From contig NZ_VMHE01000015.1 of assembly GCF_007559425.1 (NCBI RefSeq), positions 1-55,241 of the forward strand: DNA of 55,241 nucleotides. The letters run 5' to 3'. The number at the start of each line of letters is the position of its first letter. The stretch's first letter is position 1. The translations under genes were made by a program, and so were the position numbers. This DNA is from Allobacillus salarius. GTDB lineage: Bacteria > Bacillota > Bacilli > Bacillales > Alkalibacillaceae. Shown in pieces: positions 45,502 through 55,241 of the stretch. The notes below the pieces were generated by a model. It worked only from the letters and a program-made list of their open reading frames with translations. It made no database searches and had not been told where the DNA came from.

Positions 45502-46884
45502 TTAATAGTTCATTTTGTCAGCTAAAAAGGATTTTAGTTCGCTGATTGGCATTCTTGTTTGTTCCATTGTATCGCGGTCGCGCACTGTCACTTGACCGTC
45601 TTCTTTTGAATCAAAGTCGTATGTGATGCAATACGGTGTACCAACTTCATCGTGACGACGGTAACGTTTTCCGATTGAACCGGATTCGTCATAGTCAACC
45701 ATGAACTCTGTTGCTAAGTCGCGGAATACTTCTTGCGCTTCTTCAGATAGTTTCTTGGACAATGGGAAGATTGCCGCTTTATATGGTGCGATTGCTGGAT
45801 GGAAATTCATCACGGTACGTGTTGTTCCATCTTCAAGTTCTTCTTCCTTATACGCATCGGCTAGGAAAGCAAGTGCCAAACGGTCTGCTCCTAATGATGG
45901 CTCAATGACGTAAGGGATATAACGCTCATTTGTTTCTTGATCGATGTATTCAAAGTTTTCGCCGGAATGTTCGGCGTGCTGTGTTAAGTCATAGTCCGTA
46001 CGAGATGCGATTCCCCATAGCTCACCCCATCCAAATGGGAAAAGGTATTCTAGATCGGTTGTTTCATTACTGTAGTGAGATAATTCATCTTCATCATGTT
46101 CGCGACGTCGAATCAATTCTTTATTGAGACCGAGATTTGTCAGCCAGTTATGGCTGAAGTCCAACCAATAGTCAAACCACTCTTTTTCTTCGCCAGGTTT
46201 ACAGAAAAATTCAATCTCCATTTGCTCGAATTCTCTCGTTCGGAACGTAAAGTTTCCTGGTGTAATTTCATTACGGAAACTTTTACCGATTTGTGCAATT
46301 CCGAACGGAACTTTTTTACGCATCGAACGCTGAACATTTTTGAAGTTCACAAAAATTCCTTGTGCTGTTTCAGGACGCATAAAGATTTCATCAGAGGAGT
46401 CTTCTGTTACACCTTGATAGGTTTTAAACATCAAGTTGAATTGACGGATATCCGTAAAGTCATTAGAGCCGCAATTCGGGCAAGTAATTCCTTCTTCTTG
46501 AATGATTTTCTGCAATTCGTCAAAAGGCAAGCCATCGACGACACGTTCTTCGCCTTTCGCTTCAAAATGATTTTCGATTAAATGGTCTGCACGGTGGCGT
46601 GACTTACATTCTTTACAATCGATCATCGGGTCATTGAAATTGTTAAGGTGTCCGGAAGCTTCCCACGTCTTTGGATTCATTAAAATCGAAGCATCCAAGC
46701 CGACCATGTTCGGCTGCTCTTGGACAAACTTTTTCCACCAAGCATCCTTCAAATTACGTTTTACTTCAACACCTAATGGACCATAATCCCATGTATTTGC
46801 TAGTCCTCCATAAATTTCAGATCCTTGAAAAACGAAACCACGGTGTTTCGCATGATTGACGAGCTGTTCCATATTTTTCGCCAT
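45502..46884 (-). CDS. glyQS: Glycine--tRNA ligase (single-chain type)
   Basis: Class II aminoacyl-tRNA synthetase charging tRNA-Gly. The 460-residue protein has [25 protein letters not shown] (in parts, about 12-36), class II motif 2 ([21 protein letters not shown]) and motif 3 ([14 protein letters not shown]). Four zinc-type cysteines are in CKEC and CPNC. I chose ATG 46884 with aaggaggc eight bases upstream; the open frame continues into the T-box leader but that part is not coding. The leader senses uncharged tRNA-Gly. Confidence 0.97.
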   Translation of the reverse strand: MAKNMEQLVNHAKHRGFVFQGSEIYGGLANTWDYGPLGVEVKRNLKDAWWKKFVQEQPNMVGLDASILMNPKTWEASGHLNNFNDPMIDCKECKSRHRADHLIENHFEAKGEERVVDGLPFDELQKIIQEEGITCPNCGSNDFTDIRQFNLMFKTYQGVTEDSSDEIFMRPETAQGIFVNFKNVQRSMRKKVPFGIAQIGKSFRNEITPGNFTFRTREFEQMEIEFFCKPGEEKEWFDYWLDFSHNWLTNLGLNKELIRRREHDEDELSHYSNETTDLEYLFPFGWGELWGIASRTDYDLTQHAEHSGENFEYIDQETNERYIPYVIEPSLGADRLALAFLADAYKEEELEDGTTRTVMNFHPAIAPYKAAIFPLSKKLSEEAQEVFRDLATEFMVDYDESGSIGKRYRRHDEVGTPYCITYDFDSKEDGQVTVRDRDTMEQTRMPISELKSFLADKMNY

Positions 46885-46911
46885 GTATATAGCCTCCTTA
46901 ATAATGTCTGT

Positions 46912-47137
46912 TACATGAAAAAATCTCGTCCACAGAGCATTAACTGCCCAGGGACGAGATGTACTCTCGCGGTTCCACCCTGCTTGACATGAAACAATCA
47001 TGTCCGCTTTAAAAATTACACTCAAGACTGCCTTTTCGCCAATCCTTGCTTCAGGCTTGCACCGTCCCTGAATCGCTTATTGCAGAGGTGATTGGTTACT
47101 ATTGGTCCTTCTTCGTGGGTCTATATTCATATTTCCT
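46912..47137 (-). ncRNA. T-box leader of glyQS (specifier GGC)
   Basis: On the minus strand: Stem I with AGTA, the apical ggtgcaagcc, and the glycine codon GGC at 47040-47038 in gattGGCga opposite the AGTA strand; Stem III gacatgat/atgtc; the T-box agggtggaaccgcg (46981-46968). A terminator ctcgtcc/ggacgag (46923-46960) is followed by six T. Uncharged tRNA-Gly stabilises the antiterminator. I see no Stem II, as in other glycine leaders. Confidence 0.95.
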
Positions 47138-47143
47138 GAGAAT

Positions 47144-47172
47144 ATCGTAGCATAACGGAATCTTTTTCTCAA
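47144..47172 (-). promoter_or_regulatory. glyQS promoter
   Basis: Minus strand TTGAGA (47172-47167), 17 bp, TACGAT (47149-47144). The predicted start near 47137 is just upstream of Stem I of the T-box. Confidence 0.7.
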
Positions 47173-47233
47173 CAAAATTGTGTGGAGGGATTGGTTCGTC
47201 ATCAAATTAATCCAAATTGCTTAAGAAGAATCG

Positions 47234-47263
47234 GTGAAAGACCCCCCTTGTTTCTGCTATAAT
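47234..47263 (+). promoter_or_regulatory. Probable promoter of the pcrB operon
   Basis: A perfect TATAAT at 47258-47263 with GTGAAA 18 bp upstream (47234-47239; one mismatch to TTGAAA). It lies about 40 bp before the pcrB start. Confidence 0.55.
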
Positions 47264-47303
47264 AAGTGAGGTAAAGGTATGTAATTTTGGAGGCGTATGT
47301 CGA

Positions 47304-48014
47304 ATGATTGAAGATTACCGAATGTGGCGACACATTTTTAAATTAGATCCGAACAAACCGATTGATGATGAATCGTTGGAAAAAATTTGCGAATCAGGTA
47401 CAGATGCAGTGATCGTCGGTGGCACGGACGATGTGACACTCGATCAAGTGCTTGATTTATTGGCAAGAATTCGTCGATATGAAGTGACGTGTATTTTGGA
47501 AGTGTCCAATTTGTCAGCCGTCACACCTGGCTATGATTTTTACTTTATTCCGATGGTGTTGAATACAGAAAATCCAAAGTGGTTGATTGATTACCATCAG
47601 CAAGCCGTTAAGGAATACGGGGAGTTCATTGAATGGGAAGAGTTGAAAGCGGAAGGCTATATTATGTTAAATCCCGAGTCAAAAGCGTATCAATGGACAG
47701 ATTCGAAGCAGGTAACGGATGAAGATGTCATTGCTTATGCACAAGTTGCGGAACATTTAATGCATCTTCCTTTCGTTTATATGGAGTACAGCGGTACATA
47801 TGGAGATGTAAAACTTGTTGAACGCGTAAGTGAAGAACTCGATCAAAGTTTATTGATTTATGGTGGTGGAATTACGACGAAGGCTGAAGCGAGAGATATG
47901 GCGCGGCATGCAGATATCGTCGTTGTCGGAAATATCATTTATGAAAATTTGAATGCAGCATTGCGAACCGTTCACGCGGTCCATTCAGTCGAGAAAATTA
48001 AGGGTGGGAAATAA
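47304..48014 (+). CDS. pcrB: Heptaprenylglyceryl phosphate synthase PcrB
   Basis: TIM-barrel prenyltransferase joining heptaprenyl diphosphate to glycerol-1-phosphate, making an ether lipid of archaeal type in Firmicutes. The 236-residue protein begins with YRMWRHIFKLDPNKPID and has DAVIVGGTDDVTLDQ, YMEYSGTYGDV and LLIYGGGITTKAEA, closely like PcrB. RBS ttggagg lies upstream of ATG. pcrA starts on the very next base after its stop. Confidence 0.96.
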   Translation: MIEDYRMWRHIFKLDPNKPIDDESLEKICESGTDAVIVGGTDDVTLDQVLDLLARIRRYEVTCILEVSNLSAVTPGYDFYFIPMVLNTENPKWLIDYHQQAVKEYGEFIEWEELKAEGYIMLNPESKAYQWTDSKQVTDEDVIAYAQVAEHLMHLPFVYMEYSGTYGDVKLVERVSEELDQSLLIYGGGITTKAEARDMARHADIVVVGNIIYENLNAALRTVHAVHSVEKIKGGK

Positions 48015-50228
48015 ATGAGTTTATCCATGCAAGAGATCCTTGAAGGAATGAACAAAGAGCAAGCGAAGGCGGTCAAGCACACAGACGGTCCGCTACTTGT
48101 CATGGCAGGGGCCGGAAGTGGTAAAACACGGGTGTTGACTCACCGGATTGCTTATTTACTATCAGAGAAAGACGTTGCGCCAATGAACATTTTGGCGATT
48201 ACATTTACGAATAAAGCAGCAAAGGAAATGAAGGAACGTGTCACGAAACTTGTCGGTGAACAAGCGAGAGAGATTATTATGTCGACGTTCCACTCCCTTT
48301 GTGTTCGAATTTTACGCCGAGACGGGGATAAATTAGGCATCGACCGGAACTTCGCGATTTATGATGCGTCTGATTCGCAAACGGCAGTCAAGGAAGCTTT
48401 TCGAATCAATAACGTCGATCCGAAAGTGTTCAATCCGAAGGCGGTAAAATATGCGATCAGTGATGCGAAAAATAAGCTGATTACACCGAAAGTGATGAAG
48501 CAGCAAGCGAATGATTACGGTGAAGAAAAAATTGCTGAATTATATGAAACATACGAAACGATTTTGAAGAAAAACCAAGCACTAGACTTTGATAGTTTAA
48601 TTATGGAAACTCATTTTTTATTTAAAAAGCATCCTGAAGTTCTTCATTACTACCAAAATCGTTTTCAATATATTCATGTCGATGAGTATCAGGATACAAA
48701 CAAAGCGCAGTATGAATTAGTGAAACAGTTAGCCGCTCGTTTTCAAAATTTATGTGTCGTCGGTGACTCTGACCAATCGATTTATAAATGGCGTGGGGCT
48801 GACATTTATAACATTCTTTCATTTGAAGAAGATTATCCAAACGCAAAAGTAATTTTACTCGAACAAAATTACCGTTCGACGAAAAAGATTTTACAAGCTG
48901 CGAACACCGTCATTGAAAATAACCAATCGAGAAAACCAAAAGACCTTTGGACAGAAAACGATGACGGAACGGAAATCAAATTGTTTAAAGCGCTTGATGA
49001 GCGGGATGAAGCGCGCTACGTCATCGATCAAGTACAAGAGTTAAACCGAACAAAAGGTACACGCTATAAAGAAATGGCGATTCTTTACCGGACGAATGCG
49101 CAGTCACGTGCAGTGGAGGATGTACTCGTGAAGTCCGACATCCCTTACCAAATCGTCGGCGGGACAAAATTCTATGACAGAAAAGAAATTAAAGACTTGC
49201 TCGCATACTTACGGTTAATAACGAACCCGCATGATGATATTAGTTTTCAGCGTGTCGTGAATGTGCCGAAACGAGGCATCGGTAAAACGTCGGTGGATAA
49301 ATTGCAAATGCATGCAGAAATCAATGACTTATCATTATTTGATGCGGTTAAAGAATCAGATTTCACAGGCATGAGCAAAAAAGCATCCAATCAACTGAAT
49401 TTATTCCGAGAAATGATTGAAGACTGGCAACAGCAACAGGAATTTTTAAATGTCACGGATGTGGTTGAGCAAGTCCTGTCTCGCTCAGGCTATGAAGCGG
49501 AGCTGATGAAAGATCGATCCATCGAATCACAAAGCCGCTTGGAAAACTTAGAAGAGTTCAAAACCGTTACAAAGCAATTTGAAGAAACGAGTGAAGATCA
49601 AACGTTAATTTCATTTTTGACAGACTTAGCTTTGATCTCTGACTTGGATAACACGGATGAAGAGACGAAAGATAAGCTTACATTGATGACACTACACGCA
49701 GCGAAAGGACTTGAATTTCCAGTCGTCTTTTTAGTCGGAATGGAAGAAAACATCTTTCCACATACCCGCTCGTTATTCGATATGGAGGAAATGGAAGAGG
49801 AACGCCGATTGGCATACGTAGGCATCACTCGCGCCGAGCGTGATTTGTTTATTACACATGCTACGTCACGAACGATTTTTGGTCGAACGCAATACAACGA
49901 GCGAAGCCGCTTTTTAGATGAAATACCAGTTGATTTAATCGAAGAGGATGTCAAAGAGACGACTCAACAAACAGGCTTTGGAACAACAATTGATGACTTC
50001 AGACCAAATCGTACGACAGGGAAAAGGAAATCTCGTGTCATTAAAGAAAAGCCAAAAGGCGATGTGAACTTCCAATTAGGCGATAAGGTTTCCCATAAAA
50101 AGTGGGGCGAAGGTACGGTCGTCAAAGTCGTTGGTGAAGAGGAAGATACCGAGTTAGATATCGCATTTCCGGCACCGACAGGAATTAAACGATTACTTGC
50201 CCAATTTGCACCAATCGAAAAAATATAA
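48015..50228 (+). CDS. pcrA: ATP-dependent DNA helicase PcrA
   Basis: Superfamily 1A 3'-5' helicase for repair, plasmid replication and removal of stalled polymerase. The 737-residue protein has Walker A GAGSGKTRVLTHRI (about 32-45), DEYQDTNKAQY (motif II, near 223), GDSDQSIYKWRGADI (motif III), LEQNYRSTKKI (motif IV) and VGITRAERDLFIT (motif VI), plus the C-terminal Tudor-like part (VSHKKWGEGTVVKV). It is in the conserved operon pcrB-pcrA-ligA-yerH. Confidence 0.98.
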   Translation: MSLSMQEILEGMNKEQAKAVKHTDGPLLVMAGAGSGKTRVLTHRIAYLLSEKDVAPMNILAITFTNKAAKEMKERVTKLVGEQAREIIMSTFHSLCVRILRRDGDKLGIDRNFAIYDASDSQTAVKEAFRINNVDPKVFNPKAVKYAISDAKNKLITPKVMKQQANDYGEEKIAELYETYETILKKNQALDFDSLIMETHFLFKKHPEVLHYYQNRFQYIHVDEYQDTNKAQYELVKQLAARFQNLCVVGDSDQSIYKWRGADIYNILSFEEDYPNAKVILLEQNYRSTKKILQAANTVIENNQSRKPKDLWTENDDGTEIKLFKALDERDEARYVIDQVQELNRTKGTRYKEMAILYRTNAQSRAVEDVLVKSDIPYQIVGGTKFYDRKEIKDLLAYLRLITNPHDDISFQRVVNVPKRGIGKTSVDKLQMHAEINDLSLFDAVKESDFTGMSKKASNQLNLFREMIEDWQQQQEFLNVTDVVEQVLSRSGYEAELMKDRSIESQSRLENLEEFKTVTKQFEETSEDQTLISFLTDLALISDLDNTDEETKDKLTLMTLHAAKGLEFPVVFLVGMEENIFPHTRSLFDMEEMEEERRLAYVGITRAERDLFITHATSRTIFGRTQYNERSRFLDEIPVDLIEEDVKETTQQTGFGTTIDDFRPNRTTGKRKSRVIKEKPKGDVNFQLGDKVSHKKWGEGTVVKVVGEEEDTELDIAFPAPTGIKRLLAQFAPIEKI

Positions 50229-50245
50229 GGCGATTACCCATGTGA

Positions 50246-52255
<2,010 letters not shown>

Positions 52256-52267
52256 GGAGTGGACAGA

Positions 52268-53476
52268 ATGAAACGATTGATGCTGTTCAGCCTGGCGCTA
52301 TTAATCGTCTCAGGCTGTGCACCAAACTATAACACCGATGAAGAAGTTGTACAGGAAACAGAAGATGAAGAGGAACAGCGATATATTATTCCGACCAACA
52401 AGCTAGAAGAAGATACGTATCGAACCATTTTGCCTTACGTCCCGGGTGTCGCGCGTGGTTATATCGTCGATCGGGTAAAAAACCGGTATGATATCGATGA
52501 GGTTGAACAAGGGTTGATTCGCCAAGCGAAGGATGTTTTTGATCCGGAGAAGTACTTTTTTCAAGAGGGACAATATCTGACGGAAGATACGTTAGGAGAG
52601 TATCTCGGTAGACAACCGACAAAAGAAGAGGTTCAAGAACATCTAGATGAAAATGAAGATGCGAATCCTGAAGATATTCAAGTTGGGTTGAATCCACCAT
52701 TGGACGATGATGAATATAAAGAAGCAGACAAAGAAAAGAGAAAAGAAATGCAAGAGGATAGTCCACAGATCCTCTCTTATATACACGAACAAAACTATTT
52801 GCAGCGTGTCAATGAAGACCAAATGCAACTTGGAGGCATCGCGGTAGCACTTGTATTGAAATCGGAATATGCTTTTCAAACAGATATCGGTGAACCGACA
52901 CTTTACACAGAAATCGATGAAGCGGAACTATTGAAGTTCGGCAAGGAAACGGCAGAGAAGGTGATCAACCGACTGAGAGACCGTGAAGAGTTAGCGGATA
53001 TTCCAATTTTGATTGCATTGTATAAAGAAAATGAGGCAAGTGGAATCACACCTGGAAACTACTTAACGAAAGCTGTTGTTGATCCGAATGGTCGAACAAT
53101 CGGCGAATGGGAAAATATTAATGAACAGTATGTTCTTTTTCCTTCTGGGAAAGCAGAAAGAGACCATTACGATCAATATGAAGCCTTTACGGCATTTGAA
53201 AGAGATGTCGGCGAATTTTTCCCGAATTATATTGGTGTAATTGGTACGGGTTATTTTAATGGTGGAAATTTACACGACTTATCAATTGATATAACAATAG
53301 AATTCAATGGAAAACAAGAAGTCATCGGCTTCACACAACATGTGTACCGGTTGGTTCAGGAACATTTTCCAAACCATTACGATGTAGAAGTGAATGTCAT
53401 GTCACCGGAACGTCAAGAGAGTGTCGTTTACAGAAAAGCAGACAAAGAAGAACCAGAAGTTTATATCTATCAATAG
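52268..53476 (+). CDS. yerH: CamS-family lipoprotein (YerH)
   Basis: Secreted lipoprotein of 402 residues related to CamS, the precursor of the staphylococcal/enterococcal sex-pheromone peptide cAM373. The lipobox IVSGC is at about residues 15-19. VARGYIVDRVKNRYDIDEVE and the C-terminal VEVNVMSPERQESVVYRKA region are typical. ATG 52268 with gggag eight bases upstream gives a normal signal peptide. Last gene of the pcrB operon. Whether a signal peptide is processed to a pheromone here is unknown. Confidence 0.92.
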   Translation: MKRLMLFSLALLIVSGCAPNYNTDEEVVQETEDEEEQRYIIPTNKLEEDTYRTILPYVPGVARGYIVDRVKNRYDIDEVEQGLIRQAKDVFDPEKYFFQEGQYLTEDTLGEYLGRQPTKEEVQEHLDENEDANPEDIQVGLNPPLDDDEYKEADKEKRKEMQEDSPQILSYIHEQNYLQRVNEDQMQLGGIAVALVLKSEYAFQTDIGEPTLYTEIDEAELLKFGKETAEKVINRLRDREELADIPILIALYKENEASGITPGNYLTKAVVDPNGRTIGEWENINEQYVLFPSGKAERDHYDQYEAFTAFERDVGEFFPNYIGVIGTGYFNGGNLHDLSIDITIEFNGKQEVIGFTQHVYRLVQEHFPNHYDVEVNVMSPERQESVVYRKADKEEPEVYIYQ

Positions 53477-53487
53477 CTGTTTTGATA

Positions 53488-53530
53488 GGGAGGTAAAAAA
53501 GAAGGATTGAATACCGCCTCCCTTTCATTT
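53488..53530 (+). terminator. Terminator of the pcrB-yerH operon
   Basis: gggagg (53488-53493) pairs with cctccc (53517-53522), extended by an inner ta-cc pairing, followed by tttcattt. 12 bp after the yerH stop. Confidence 0.7.
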
Positions 53531-53540
53531 AAAATAGATG

Positions 53541-53555
53541 TGTAAGCGCTATAAT
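53541..53555 (+). promoter_or_regulatory. Probable cre site over the rocA -10
   Basis: tgtaagcgctataa (53541-53554) matches the CcpA consensus TGWAANCGNTNWCA at all but one position. It overlaps the perfect -10 TATAAT at 53550-53555. No clear -35 is seen. CcpA bound here would repress rocA when preferred sugars are present. Confidence 0.6.
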
Positions 53556-53584
53556 ATCAGAAAATTAAGAGGAGGAAGATTTCA

Positions 53585-55141
53585 ATGGTAGTACCTTTCA
53601 CACATGAACCGTTTACAGACTTTTCATTAGAGGAAAATCAGAAAGCGCAGAAAGAAGCGCTTCATCAAGTTGAACAAATGCTTGGCAAAGAGTATCCTCT
53701 CCTCATCAACGGTGAAGAGATTTATACAGATGATAAAATCGTTTCGACAAACCCGGGTAATAAAGAAGAAGTGATTGGGAAAGTTTCCAAAGCGAATAAA
53801 GAACTTGCGGAGAAAGCAATTCAATCCGCAAATGAACATTTCGATTGGTGGAGAAAATCCACTGCTGAAATGCGTGCCGATATTCTTTTCCGCACAGCAG
53901 CAATCGTCCGGCGCAGACGTTTTGAATTTAATGCGTGGATTATTAAAGAAGCCGGAAAACCTTGGAAAGAAGCCGACGCGGATATCGCAGAAGGAATCGA
54001 CTTTTTAGAATATTACGGAAGACAAATGCTAGAAATTGATAGTGGAAAAGGGCTAGATATCGTCAGCCGTCCAATTGAAAATAACCGCTTCAGTTATATT
54101 CCATTAGGAGCAGGAGTTGTCATTTCACCATGGAACTTCCTATTTGCAATTATGGCTGGAACGGCTGTATCTCCAATAGTGACTGGTAATACTGTCATCT
54201 TAAAACCGGCAAGTAATACACCAGTCATTGCTTACAAGTTAATGGAAGCATTAAAAGAAGCAGGACTTCCAGGTGGAATCATCAACTACTTACCAGGACC
54301 AGGTGGAGAAGTCGGTGACTACTTAGTCGAGCATCCAAAAACGCGCTTTGTCAGCTTCACAGGTTCTCGTGAAGTAGGTACGCGTATTTTCGAACGTGCA
54401 GCAGTCGTACAAGAAGGACAAGAGTGGTTAAAACGCGTCGTCGCTGAAATGGGCGGAAAAGACACCATTATCGTTGATGACAATGCAGATTTAGAATTAG
54501 CCGCTGAATCGATTGTTAACTCAGCATTCGGTTTCTCTGGTCAAAAATGTTCAGCATGTTCTCGAGTTGTTGCGCATGAAGACGTTTATGATCAGTTATT
54601 AGACCGCTGTGTTGAATTAACGAAAGAGCTTGATGTAGGTGACCCATCCGAGCAAAACTACTATATGGGTGCAGTGATTGATCAAGCTTCCTACGATAAA
54701 ATCTTGAACTACGTTGAAATCGGGAAAGAAGAAGGTGCTCGCCTCGTACATGGTGGTACTGGAGATGACAAGAACGGTTTCTTCATCCAGCCGACAATCT
54801 TTGCTGATGCTGATCCGAAATCCCGCATCATGCAAGAAGAAATTTTCGGACCAGTCGTTGCCTTCACAAAAGCAAAAGACTTTGACGAAATGTTAGACAT
54901 TGCCAACAATACAGAGTACGGCTTAACTGGAGCAATTATCTCCAACAACCGTACGCATATCGAAATGGCGAAAGAAGACTTCCACGTCGGAAACCTATAC
55001 ATTAACCGTGGATGTACAGCAGCAATCGTAGGCTACCACCCATTCGGCGGATTCAAGATGTCCGGAACCGACTCCAAAGCAGGCGGACCTGACTACTTGA
55101 ATAACTTCCTACAAGGAAAAACAATCTCTGAAATGTATTAA
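53585..55141 (+). CDS. rocA: 1-pyrroline-5-carboxylate dehydrogenase RocA
   Basis: NAD-dependent aldehyde dehydrogenase converting pyrroline-5-carboxylate/glutamate semialdehyde to glutamate in proline and arginine breakdown. The 518-residue protein begins [14 protein letters not shown], as RocA does. The catalytic glutamate is in VVAEMGGKD (about 290), the cysteine in [15 protein letters not shown] (about 323), and the cofactor region in [14 protein letters not shown]. The RBS gaggagg lies 10 bases before ATG. rocA is not beside yerH's usual neighbours' arginine genes here, and a cre site overlaps the promoter. Confidence 0.95.
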   Translation: MVVPFTHEPFTDFSLEENQKAQKEALHQVEQMLGKEYPLLINGEEIYTDDKIVSTNPGNKEEVIGKVSKANKELAEKAIQSANEHFDWWRKSTAEMRADILFRTAAIVRRRRFEFNAWIIKEAGKPWKEADADIAEGIDFLEYYGRQMLEIDSGKGLDIVSRPIENNRFSYIPLGAGVVISPWNFLFAIMAGTAVSPIVTGNTVILKPASNTPVIAYKLMEALKEAGLPGGIINYLPGPGGEVGDYLVEHPKTRFVSFTGSREVGTRIFERAAVVQEGQEWLKRVVAEMGGKDTIIVDDNADLELAAESIVNSAFGFSGQKCSACSRVVAHEDVYDQLLDRCVELTKELDVGDPSEQNYYMGAVIDQASYDKILNYVEIGKEEGARLVHGGTGDDKNGFFIQPTIFADADPKSRIMQEEIFGPVVAFTKAKDFDEMLDIANNTEYGLTGAIISNNRTHIEMAKEDFHVGNLYINRGCTAAIVGYHPFGGFKMSGTDSKAGGPDYLNNFLQGKTISEMY

Positions 55142-55153
55142 TAGGAAGATGAG

Positions 55154-55184
55154 AAAATCCCGGGGCAATGCCGGGATTTTTTTG
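55154..55184 (+). terminator. Terminator of rocA
   Basis: aaaatcccgg (55154-55163) and ccgggatttt (55171-55180) form a perfect 10-bp stem with a T-run after it, 12 bp past the stop. Confidence 0.9.
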
Positions 55185-55207
55185 TTTTGGTTGATGGATT
55201 TGATTTG

Positions 55208-55241
55208 ACTGCTGAACCAGCGCCTCTAACTGCTGAAGATC
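55208..55241 (+). repeat. Possible start of another 21-bp array (cut by window end)
   Basis: actgctgaa occurs at 55208 and 55229, exactly 21 bp apart, just after the rocA terminator. Only about 1.6 units are visible before the window ends, so this is a weak call. Confidence 0.35.

Noticed and set aside
46885..47025. N-terminal extension of glycyl-tRNA synthetase
   Set aside because: This stretch is the T-box antiterminator and terminator; the strong ribosome site and family start are at 46884.

Overview
The window is about 55 kb of AT-rich chromosome from a low-GC Gram-positive endospore-former type (Bacillaceae). The evidence is the gene order, which follows the Bacillus subtilis ydi, yea/yeb and yer/pcr neighbourhoods (thiL-tsaE-tsaB-rimI-tsaD / ydiF / rex / ydiK-ydiL / groES-groEL; moxR-yeaD-yebA-pbuG-yebE-yebG; yerA-yerB-yerC; pcrB-pcrA-ligA-yerH), together with a CIRCE operator, a T-box leader, a purine riboswitch and a BirA-type operator. 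The genus cannot be fixed from the sequence alone.

Layout. 1-570: end of an rRNA operon (23S tail, 5S), tRNA-fMet and tRNA-Asp, with a decayed duplication between the tRNAs. 743-4312: thiL and the t6A tRNA-modification genes plus rimI. 4319-4491: a cluster of DnaA boxes in the tsaD-ydiF gap. 4624-12240: ABC-F ATPase, Rex, a DHA2-type exporter, YdiK/YdiL and GroESL. 12241-14503: an eroded region holding BirA-controlled bioY, an ORF remnant, an orphan terminator and a 13-bp copy of the groEL 3' end. 14504-17766: a Tat-exported gluconate-dehydrogenase-like pair and an Sco lipoprotein.

17968-28879 is the most distinctive part. It holds a hybrid sensor kinase with two different kinase modules around a receiver, a SARP-type (REC-winged helix-BTAD) response regulator, a 1923-residue LPXTG adhesin with seven CnaB repeats, and a sortase. 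The adhesin promoter has a good -10, a poor -35 and GTATATG direct repeats, so I infer a self-contained, signal-controlled surface-adhesion module.

28880-31850 carries a lipid kinase and small proteins. 31854-38978 is MoxR/DUF58/transglutaminase, then guanine-riboswitch-controlled pbuG and yebE/yebG. 39342-44959 is yerA-yerB-yerC, a CrcB pair and MgtE. 45502-55141 is T-box-controlled glyQS, pcrB-pcrA-ligA-camS, and rocA with a probable cre site.

An unexplained theme is a set of degenerate tandem arrays in gaps between convergent genes: exact 21-bp periods (8758-8925, 8978-9061, an inverted relative at 30716-30840, perhaps 55208 to the end) and exact 52-bp periods (42601-42775, 44999-45440). 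Both periods are close to whole numbers of DNA turns, and the DnaA boxes at 4377-4449 are also spaced 21-22 bp. The adhesion module and these phased arrays are the best candidates for something not yet described.
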